From Bacillota bacterium (lineage in GTDB: Bacteria > Bacillota > UBA4882 > UBA8346): a DNA stretch of 10,439 nt. Where the stretch lies: the NCBI GenBank assembly GCA_003501335.1, contig DNPQ01000312.1, forward strand, positions 2,410 through 12,848, read 5' to 3'. Position 1 is the stretch's first letter; every line of letters begins with the position of its first letter. The notes beneath the pieces are model-generated. The model saw nothing but the letters and a program-made list of their open reading frames with translations. It had not been told where the DNA came from and searched no databases. The position numbers and the translations under genes were made by a program. This document shows, in pieces, positions 1 to 6,081 of this stretch.

Positions 1-27
1 ATGTTCACTGAGCCGTTCGGTGAACAT
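1..27. repeat. Perfect inverted repeat at the left edge (8-bp arms)
   Basis: ATGTTCAC (1-8) is the exact reverse complement of GTGAACAT (20-27), with an 11-base spacer. It lies about 70 bp past the stop of the glycosyltransferase gene on the minus strand, so it could be the stem of that operon's terminator. Any T-tract on the minus strand would fall outside the window, so this cannot be settled here. The rest of the stretch up to base 99 shows no clear gene. A plus-strand frame stays open from base 1 to a TAA at 127-129 and could be the tail of a convergent gene. Confidence 0.4.
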
Positions 28-99
28 TCTGAAGAGTTACAAAATGAATCCTTCCTTTTGAACACTCCATGGACTGCCTCACCCAATCAATCCTTTCTT

Positions 100-1101
100 T
101 CAACCCAACACCGACCGGTAAGCTTCTAAAGTTTCTTTAGCAGCCTTTTCCCAAGTAAAATGAGTGAAAATATGTGTCTTTAGTTGCAAATTATTTGAAG
201 CTTTCCAGGCAGCTTTGATTGCGCTGCAAATCGTGGCTTCATTGGCAGGATTACAATAATACGCTAAATTCCCGAAATATTCTTTCGCGCTGCCCCGGAT
301 AGTGGTAACCACCGCGCACCCTGCCAAGGCGGCTTCCAGAGAAACCAATCCCGGCGTATCATACCAGCTTACTAATACATGAATTCTAGCAGCAGCATAG
401 GCCGAGCATAAATCCTGTTGAGAAAGCCTATCAATAAACAAAACATGATGTCCAGCAGCTGCCCGGCGGCATTCCCGATAATATAACCCGTCATTCAAAG
501 GGCCGATTATAACTAAGGGTAAATCGAGAGCTGCGGCCGCTCGAATGATAGCCAGCTGATTTTTACGGCGGCAAATCCGCCCCACTGATAGTAAAAAGTC
601 CTGGCAATGATGACGGGCCATAAATGATTGCGGTTTCGCGGAATAAAAAGCTTGATCAACTCCGTTGATTACAACCCTTGCCCTGGGCACCCCTAAAAAC
701 TGCTTTTTAATAACGGCCAATTCCAATTCCGAATTAGGCAATATTAAATCAACGCCTCGTAAAACTTCATCCCGCAGGGGCATACTTTTTTGCCACCAAA
801 GTTTCAGAGACTCAAAGTCTTCGCTTTGCTTTAAAAACTCGTCAGGATTCCAATATATCGTCGATAGAACGATCTTTTTCTTTTGTTTACGGGCGTTTAG
901 GAACAGAGGAAACATTTCATCCACCGGCATTAAATTAAATAAATGAACCAGATCGTACTGGGATAAATCAGTATCAGGACTACTGCTGATATCCGCATCA
1001 ACTTGTAATTTTTTTAAATATTCCTGCGTTTTAACCATCTGCACACCGTCACCAGCCACCGAATTTCGGTAGCTGCTGCGATTTTGCAACAACACTTTCA
1101 A
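100..1101 (-). CDS. GT4-family glycosyltransferase, probable spore-envelope glycosylation
   Basis: A 333-aa, GT-B fold retaining glycosyltransferase that would move a sugar from a nucleotide-sugar donor to an unknown acceptor in the cytoplasm. The C-terminal donor-binding half is clear: LSVGRICRRKNQ (residues 171-182) is the usual [S/V]GRxxxxKN loop, and YDTPGLVSLEAALAGC (247-262) is the EX7E region, with Asp248 in place of the first Glu and Glu256 as the second. The N-terminal acceptor half is short and begins MKVLLQNRS. No signal peptide or membrane helix is visible. At 333 aa it is somewhat shorter than typical GT4 enzymes of about 370-400. The start is TTG at 1099-1101, chosen because GGAGG lies 10 bases upstream and the TTGA overlaps the stop of the preceding gene by 4 bases, which implies translational coupling. 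The position after two SPOCS-repeat genes suggests that it glycosylates a spore-surface component; this is inferred. Confidence 0.85.
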   Translation of the reverse strand: MKVLLQNRSSYRNSVAGDGVQMVKTQEYLKKLQVDADISSSPDTDLSQYDLVHLFNLMPVDEMFPLFLNARKQKKKIVLSTIYWNPDEFLKQSEDFESLKLWWQKSMPLRDEVLRGVDLILPNSELELAVIKKQFLGVPRARVVINGVDQAFYSAKPQSFMARHHCQDFLLSVGRICRRKNQLAIIRAAAALDLPLVIIGPLNDGLYYRECRRAAAGHHVLFIDRLSQQDLCSAYAAARIHVLVSWYDTPGLVSLEAALAGCAVVTTIRGSAKEYFGNLAYYCNPANEATICSAIKAAWKASNNLQLKTHIFTHFTWEKAAKETLEAYRSVLG

Positions 1102-3173
1102 ATCAATTCATCCTCCCTCATTTGAGCGAGTCTCAGCTCTAAATGGATTTTAATACTTCCTTTCCTCCATGGAAATGCCCATAACGGGTAATAGCTACAA
1201 TTGCGAATCTCCGGAATGAGTTTGCAATGATCCACTTGCCAACCGTCGGATTTGGGGATAAAACGCCAAAAAGGTAAATCCAGCAATAATTTTTGTAAAT
1301 ACTTTTTTTGGTCCCAATATTCCAGATCCCCTGTCAAACGGCCTCTTACTAAAATAGCATTTTGAGAATTTCGATACTCAAATCCGGCAATATGCACCTG
1401 ACTCATGGCAATTTCTTGAAGATTTCCTTTTGGTAGAGATCTATCCCAATCCAGCACCAAATCTTCGAGAAACCGGCAAGATTTTGCATTTTGCTTCATC
1501 GCAATCATATTTTGAGAAATCAATTGGGGTAAATTATTGACAGTCCTAACCCCGATAACTTTTTGATGAAAGGCCTTTACTACGAAAGTAACCAAATACT
1601 GGTATTCAATGTTCATATCCAGCCGCTGAAAGTGATCATATTTCAAATCACCATCCACTTCCATTTTCATTTCCGGTATCAGTTGATCCCAGGTATAAAA
1701 GTTTTTAAAATAGCTTTGAAAGAAGTCTTCATGAATTTTTCCCTGCGGATCAAAAAACGTAAGCTCCACCAGTATCATCCCTTGTATTGATAGACAACCG
1801 TTTTGGGCCTGACTGGATGCTTTCACCAACTTACCCTTAAGGCTGATAATCCGGAAAGGCTGGAATTTCAGGTTTAATTTTTCGCTGCCGTTGAATGCGT
1901 ATGTGTTTTCACCTACCAATACTTTGGCATCAATCAATTCTGAAGAAGCATCATCTTTTACAACCATGGTAATTTTCTTTTTATAAATTTTGGGGGAATA
2001 TTGGAAATCAACGATAATTTTAATTTCCCGGTTTAGTACGGCATATTCAACAATCCGATTCTGTAAATCAGCGGCTAAAGTAGGCTTCATTCTTTGATCT
2101 TCTTGAATAATGTCGGAAAATAATTCATCAATACAAGTCTTATACTCTTGATATTCCTCGACTCCATCGAAATTTACAAAAGTAATTCCCCATGTTAAAT
2201 CAGCATGTAAAAGAATGCCTTTTTGAGTCCAGGAACTCTTATATGTCAGCTGCATTAATTGAATTTCATTCAAACTTTTTAGTTGAGGTACCTCAATCTG
2301 AACGGTATTAAAAAAATGAAAAAAACGGCTTTCGACGAGTAGTAAAGTTTCAATTTGTTCAACGGAAAAATCCCCTTCGCTTTCGCTACCAGGTACTAGA
2401 CATGATAACTCTTTTGGTGCTGTGAGATGCCATTGGTAATCTAATTGGAGAGTGATTTTTCCGCTGCGTCCTGTCGAATCAGCTTGCCAGTCAATTTCTT
2501 TAACAGTACCGGAAATCTTCAATTCTTCTTTATCTTTTGGAGAAGGTGCTTTTATCAATACTCCGACCTTTTCTTTAAGAAGGCTTTCCTGCAGTATATT
2601 TTCCGAAGTCTTTTCATGGACGCTTCCTTTAATTTCAACAACAGCCACCGGAAGATGTGTACAGTCCAAAAAATTAATGGTCCCTATAAAACCGGTCGGC
2701 CAACTCCAGGGGGTTACAGGTTTAAAAGGTATTTGCACGAAAATGCTTTCTTGACCTTGCTGAATAATGGAATTGATTCTAAGCTGGTTTGATTTGGGGA
2801 ACTTATCCAAATTCTCATTTTGATTGATATTCAGTATCATTTCTTGTTCCAATATGGCTGCGTGAGCATCATCCGGGGCCGATTGAAAAATAAAGTAATT
2901 TTGGATCAGCTCAGTTTGCAAACGGAAAAGGGACCCGGTAACCGATTTCCCCATGAGCAAAACAAACTGAATTTTATCGTCCAGCTTCCGCAAACTACCA
3001 TCTAATTCAATATATCGAATCTGACGATGAATAATTCCTTTTGCGAAAAAGTTTGGGCCGTCATTCATTAAATGGGCCTCTACTAAATCGAGGTCAATCC
3101 GGTGAATTTCTTTATGAAATAACTGGGGATATCGAGTGAATGTATGAATGCGGCCCACCCGTTTTTCGAACAT
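1098..3173 (-). CDS. Degenerate multi-SPOCS (DUF3794-like) protein, probable spore-coat component
   Basis: A 691-aa soluble protein with no signal peptide or membrane helix. I read it as several diverged SPOCS-like units. Residues about 29-118 contain GIIHRQIRYIELDG, which matches GVIHKQIFFIGTNN of the neighbouring triple-SPOCS protein. Further units are visible at about 293-398, 407-534 and 591-683, with a partial one near 200-260. The 407-534 unit keeps the VxVGENT signature (GENT at 421-424) that opens each repeat in the neighbour. In the SipL family the SPOCS domain belongs to spore-coat assembly proteins; no LysM domain is present here. An upstream in-frame ATG at 3192-3194 would add 7 residues but has no ribosome site. 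The ATG at 3171-3173 has AAGGAG five bases upstream, so I use it. A terminator separates it from the gene upstream, and its stop overlaps the glycosyltransferase start. The SPOCS assignment is by eye and moderate in certainty. Confidence 0.75.
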   Translation of the reverse strand: MFEKRVGRIHTFTRYPQLFHKEIHRIDLDLVEAHLMNDGPNFFAKGIIHRQIRYIELDGSLRKLDDKIQFVLLMGKSVTGSLFRLQTELIQNYFIFQSAPDDAHAAILEQEMILNINQNENLDKFPKSNQLRINSIIQQGQESIFVQIPFKPVTPWSWPTGFIGTINFLDCTHLPVAVVEIKGSVHEKTSENILQESLLKEKVGVLIKAPSPKDKEELKISGTVKEIDWQADSTGRSGKITLQLDYQWHLTAPKELSCLVPGSESEGDFSVEQIETLLLVESRFFHFFNTVQIEVPQLKSLNEIQLMQLTYKSSWTQKGILLHADLTWGITFVNFDGVEEYQEYKTCIDELFSDIIQEDQRMKPTLAADLQNRIVEYAVLNREIKIIVDFQYSPKIYKKKITMVVKDDASSELIDAKVLVGENTYAFNGSEKLNLKFQPFRIISLKGKLVKASSQAQNGCLSIQGMILVELTFFDPQGKIHEDFFQSYFKNFYTWDQLIPEMKMEVDGDLKYDHFQRLDMNIEYQYLVTFVVKAFHQKVIGVRTVNNLPQLISQNMIAMKQNAKSCRFLEDLVLDWDRSLPKGNLQEIAMSQVHIAGFEYRNSQNAILVRGRLTGDLEYWDQKKYLQKLLLDLPFWRFIPKSDGWQVDHCKLIPEIRNCSYYPLWAFPWRKGSIKIHLELRLAQMREDELI

Positions 3174-3178
3174 TGCGG

Positions 3179-3184
3179 CTCCTT
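3179..3184 (-). promoter_or_regulatory. Ribosome binding site that fixes the start of the 691-aa gene
   Basis: AAGGAG lies 5 bases before the ATG at 3171-3173. The longer in-frame alternative starting at 3194 has no Shine-Dalgarno sequence at usable spacing, and the putative promoter would place the transcription start close to it. Both points favour the shorter protein. Confidence 0.7.
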
Positions 3185-3202
3185 TTTGATCCATCTCGAT
3201 AA

Positions 3203-3232
3203 TTTATATGCCGCCTGCCCCTTAAAAATCAA
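3203..3232 (-). promoter_or_regulatory. Putative promoter for the 691-aa gene and glycosyltransferase
   Basis: On the minus strand TTGATT (3227-3232), an 18-base spacer and TATAAA (3203-3208) resemble a sigma-A promoter. The overlapping CATATAAATT also resembles a sporulation-sigma (E/K) -10 element. A promoter is expected here because a terminator lies just upstream. The matches are imperfect. Confidence 0.3.
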
Positions 3233-3299
3233 TTGCCAATCAAAATTGGGAATGAGCATTGGTGCTCTGTAACTTATTGGCTCTAACGGATCCCCCCCC

Positions 3300-3342
3300 A
3301 AAAAAAAAAGAAGAAGGCTGTTCAATTCAAAGTGAACAACCT
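3300..3342 (-). terminator. Intrinsic terminator after the triple-SPOCS gene
   Basis: On the minus strand AGGTTGTTCA (3333-3342) pairs with TGAACAGCCT (3315-3324): 10 bp with one G·U pair and an 8-base loop. TCTTC and a run of ten T follow (3300-3309), then a run of eight G (3292-3299). It sits about 70 bp after the stop at 3413 and would end that transcript or reduce read-through into the 691-aa gene. Confidence 0.85.
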
Positions 3343-3412
3343 ATCTCTATCAATGATCTCTTGTCAGAATTTCAATAAATTTATCATAAATGATTTATTA
3401 GAAATGGTGTAT

Positions 3413-4663
3413 TTACAAGTAATATGGCGATACGATCTGCACCAGTAATTGTTGAGTTTCGGTGACTTTAACAAAGAATTCAATAACGACTTTTTGCCGT
3501 AAGGTCAAACTATCAAGAAGTTCGAAAAGTATGGTTTCAATTCTGGAATCGACTCTGACGTTCATTCCGGGAGTAGCCCCCATGACATCGATGAAAGTGC
3601 TAAATGGTATGTTTTCGGCCTGGTGGTGTTCTAAATTATCTTCGCCAATAAAGAAAATTTGTTTGTGTAAGATTCCTTGAATCACAACTTTGTTTTCAAT
3701 AACCTCAGTAACTATATCTTGAATGCTGGCGACAATTTCCCGAATTTTAACTGTGGGTATCGGCAAGCCGAGGACATTTTCAACCAAAATCTGGGTGGTA
3801 TTTTCTCCGGTTACCGTTTCAAGCTTTAATAAGGCACCCGGTCCCAGTAAAATATTCAGTTGAACACTTTCGGTAACTTTGGCAAAGAATTCAACCACCA
3901 CTTTTTGGATTAAGGTTGTCGGATTTTGTAACTCAAAATTCACAAATTCCACACTCGGTACAACCTCTACATCCATTCCGAAAGTCGCACCCGGTACATC
4001 CACAAAAGTGGAAAATTCAACGTCTTCAGCCTGATGAAGCTCTATATTATTGGTTCCAATGAAAAAGATCTGTTTATGAATGACGCCTTGAATGATCACT
4101 TTATCTTGGATAATATGAGTGGTTATATTACGGATGACTACGGTAATATCATCGATTTTAATAGCCGGAGTGAAGAGAGTTACAATATTCTCAAACAATT
4201 CTTGTTTAGTATTTTCTCCTACAACCTGGTCTACTCTTACCAAAGGACCATTGCCTGTAAGCACATTGAGTTGTCTGGTTTCAGTGATTTTTACAAAAAA
4301 CTCCAATACCACCTTCTGATGGATAAGGGTTGGTGTCAGTAAGTTAAATATAACAGTTTCAACCACCGGGTCAACTTGAACGTTCATACCGGGCTCCGCT
4401 CCCGGGACGTCAATGAAAGTACTAAATGGAATTTCCTCCGCTTGGTGGTGAACAATATTATCTTCTCCGACAAAGAAGATCTGTTTGTGCAAAACCCCTT
4501 GAATGACCACTTTATCAGCAATGACATCAGTGGTTATATTAATCACCCGGGCATTAATATTCCGGACTTTGATGGCCGGAATTGTTAAAGTAACATTTCT
4601 TTCAACCAATAATTGCCTCGTATTTTCACCAATAACCACTTCTGCCCGAATTAAAGGGTCCAT
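3413..4663 (-). CDS. Triple-repeat SPOCS (DUF3794) protein, probable spore-coat protein
   Basis: A 416-aa protein composed almost wholly of three SPOCS-type repeats. The marker GENT occurs at residues 12, 149 and 286, and HKQIFF at 59, 196 and 333, so the period is exactly 137 residues (411 bp) across both intervals. Each unit then carries a HQAE...FSTF(I/V)DV segment and ends in QKVV(L/V/I)EFF(V/A)K(V/I)TE. The DNA copies have clearly diverged, so the duplications are old. The family name comes from SipL of Clostridioides difficile, which joins a SPOCS region to a LysM domain and binds SpoIVA in coat assembly. This protein lacks LysM, a signal peptide and membrane segments, so it is a relative rather than SipL itself. 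The start is ATG at 4661-4663 with AAGGAGG seven bases upstream. It lies 42 bp after the small membrane-protein gene, probably in the same transcript, and ends at a terminator. Confidence 0.88.
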   Translation of the reverse strand: MDPLIRAEVVIGENTRQLLVERNVTLTIPAIKVRNINARVINITTDVIADKVVIQGVLHKQIFFVGEDNIVHHQAEEIPFSTFIDVPGAEPGMNVQVDPVVETVIFNLLTPTLIHQKVVLEFFVKITETRQLNVLTGNGPLVRVDQVVGENTKQELFENIVTLFTPAIKIDDITVVIRNITTHIIQDKVIIQGVIHKQIFFIGTNNIELHQAEDVEFSTFVDVPGATFGMDVEVVPSVEFVNFELQNPTTLIQKVVVEFFAKVTESVQLNILLGPGALLKLETVTGENTTQILVENVLGLPIPTVKIREIVASIQDIVTEVIENKVVIQGILHKQIFFIGEDNLEHHQAENIPFSTFIDVMGATPGMNVRVDSRIETILFELLDSLTLRQKVVIEFFVKVTETQQLLVQIVSPYYL

Positions 4664-4705
4664 ATATTTCCCTCCTTATAATTTTTTTAACGATTGACAA
4701 ATTCC

Positions 4706-4954
4706 CTAATGTGTTTCAGCACCTCCCTGATCATCTTTAGCTGGGAACTTTTTACCGGATGTTGTAGCTTGAGAATCTTTCGATTGCAGGTTCTTTAAAT
4801 TTGGATCAACTGATGAATCTTCTAGGCTCGATTCTATATGATTTGGTAAATCCAAACCATGGTCGTGATGTTGATGATATTTTACTAACCAGGCAGTAAG
4901 AGAAATTAGGATGAAAAGATAAATTGAAATTCCAAAAAGTAATGGTAAGTTCAC
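4706..4954 (-). CDS. Small single-pass membrane protein with His-rich juxtamembrane segment
   Basis: An 82-aa protein that I do not recognise as a named family. Residues about 3-24 form one hydrophobic helix. It is followed by KYHQHHDHG (residues 25-33), with four His in a nine-residue stretch, and a hydrophilic, probably disordered tail rich in Ser, Asp, Lys and Gln. The start is GTG at 4952-4954, chosen because GGAGG lies seven bases upstream; the stop is TAG. It is the first gene of the minus-strand run leading to the triple-SPOCS gene 42 bp downstream, with no terminator between. A role in the forespore or spore membrane is therefore plausible but inferred. The His cluster might bind metal or be incidental. 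Confidence 0.6.
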   Translation of the reverse strand: MNLPLLFGISIYLFILISLTAWLVKYHQHHDHGLDLPNHIESSLEDSSVDPNLKNLQSKDSQATTSGKKFPAKDDQGGAETH

Positions 4955-5034
4955 TCTAAATCCTCCAGATTACCCCAACTCAAGCTATGGTCAGCTGAAA
5001 ACAGTGATAATCAACCTCCGGTTTTTAGCTAATA

Positions 5035-5043
5035 TAATATATG
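5035..5043 (-). promoter_or_regulatory. Possible sporulation-sigma -10 element for the spore-surface operon
   Basis: On the minus strand CATATATTA fits the CATAnnnTA -10 pattern of sigma-E/sigma-K promoters, 81 bases before the GTG start of the small membrane protein. An AC dinucleotide, the minimal sigma-K -35, lies 15 bases upstream, slightly closer than usual. No good sigma-A -35 is present. This agrees with the gene content, but the motif is short. Confidence 0.3.
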
Positions 5044-5193
5044 TGCATTTGACCTTTTGTGCGCATATTGGAATTTTAAATTACAGGCATTTTTTGACTC
5101 CGGCGGAGCTTCCAAAATATTCCTTGTATTAAACCTGCATAAGATAAAAGCCAAACATTTAGAAGCTGATTTTGGAGCGACATTTTACTTTAT

Positions 5194-5224
5194 AAAAAAA
5201 GAGCCAACCTTAGTTGGGCTCTTT
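5194..5224 (-). terminator. Orphan intrinsic terminator facing left
   Basis: On the minus strand AAAGAGCCCAAC (5213-5224) pairs with GTTGGCTCTTT (5198-5208), with one bulged base and a four-base TAAG loop, followed by a T-tract (seven T at 5194-5200). No convincing minus-strand gene lies just upstream of it. The nearest upstream minus-strand coding sequence ends at 6065, on the far side of ytaF. Read on the plus strand the T-tract is only three bases. The remainder of the 4955-5448 gap shows the two promoter-like sites listed, a TTAAGCTTAA palindrome at 5395-5404, and no convincing gene. Confidence 0.75.
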
Positions 5225-5384
5225 AATAGGAAAAAACATTTTCAAAAATCTTTCTGGGCGGTTATTGCATGCCGAAATCCTTCGGTGCTAAATCTCTAAT
5301 CATTTTTCATACTTTCAAAATGCTTAAGGATTGTAATTTCCAATCTGCCACAGACAACCTTCGTCGAGTAAATTCTGACCCTGA

Positions 5385-5414
5385 ATAACACTCATTAAGC
5401 TTAAATCATATAAT
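5385..5414 (+). promoter_or_regulatory. Putative promoter for ytaF
   Basis: ATAACA (5385-5390), an 18-base spacer and a perfect TATAAT (5409-5414) precede the ytaF start by 34 bases. The overlapping CATATAAT (5407-5414) also matches seven of eight positions of the sigma-E -10 consensus CATACAAT. Sigma-E control would suit a sporulation gene, but no clear sigma-E -35 is visible. Confidence 0.35.
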
Positions 5415-5448
5415 ACAACATATCATTATTCAGCGAGGATACCATGTC

Positions 5449-6081
5449 ATGATCTTTTCTCTAATTGTACTGTCAATTTCTTTAAGCCTTGATGCTTTCG
5501 GGGTAGGTTTAGTCTATGGTTTAAAAAAAATTAAAATTCCACTTTCATCCAAACTGGTTATCTGCTTATTCTCCATTATTTATGCAGGTTTAGCAATCAT
5601 CGTCGGGAAAGCATTCTCATATATTTTGCCGACGATTTTTGCCAGGATTCTCGGTATTACCATACTCAGTCTTATGGGAATTTGGATCATCATCCAAGCT
5701 TTATTGAAAGATGCAGCAGAAAAGTCCGCCGATCCAACTTTGTGGGAAATTGCTATTAAATCATTAGGTATAACGATTCAAGTTATTCGAAATCCGATGG
5801 AATTTGATGTCGATAAGTCTGGTGCCATAGATACACCCGAATCGTTATTGCTGGGATTGGCATTATCGGTTGATGCTATCGGAGTTGGTATCGGTAGTGC
5901 ATTAACTGGCTTTTATTCTCCCTGGATTCCTTTTGTCACCGGGATTTTCCAGTTGATATTCCTTTATATAGGAACTTTTTTAGGACAAAAAGTGACTCTG
6001 TTTCAGCGAATTAATCAAAAAGTACTTTCATTGTTACCGGGGATATTACTGATATTTCTGGCAATTATCCGTCTTTATTAA
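5449..6081 (+). CDS. ytaF: Sporulation membrane protein YtaF (MntP-like)
   Basis: A 210-aa integral membrane protein with about six hydrophobic helices in two related halves. Each half opens with the same signature: SLSLDAFGVGL (residues 11-21, Asp15) and ALSVDAIGVGI (138-148, Asp142). Such Asp-containing repeats resemble the MntP manganese exporter family. Between them, RNPMEFDVDKSGAIDTPE (114-131) is the hydrophilic linker typical of YtaF, whose Asp/Glu residues look like a cation site. The family's occurrence is known to track endospore-forming Firmicutes; its transport substrate is not established. Length is normal and there is no frameshift. The start is ATG at 5449 with GAGG ten bases upstream. 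An out-of-frame ATG at 5444 closes at once (ATG TCA TGA). The 3' end overlaps the convergent CDF gene by 17 bp. Confidence 0.9.
   Translation: MIFSLIVLSISLSLDAFGVGLVYGLKKIKIPLSSKLVICLFSIIYAGLAIIVGKAFSYILPTIFARILGITILSLMGIWIIIQALLKDAAEKSADPTLWEIAIKSLGITIQVIRNPMEFDVDKSGAIDTPESLLLGLALSVDAIGVGIGSALTGFYSPWIPFVTGIFQLIFLYIGTFLGQKVTLFQRINQKVLSLLPGILLIFLAIIRLY

Noticed and set aside
3083..3325. 80-aa minus-strand frame overlapping the start of the 691-aa gene
   Set aside because: It begins with TTG inside the terminator stem, runs through the T10/G8 homopolymers and overlaps the better-supported gene in another frame.
5057..5299. 80-aa plus-strand frame in the divergent gap
   Set aside because: No ribosome site at the start, it reads through the orphan terminator hairpin, and the composition shows no recognisable domain.
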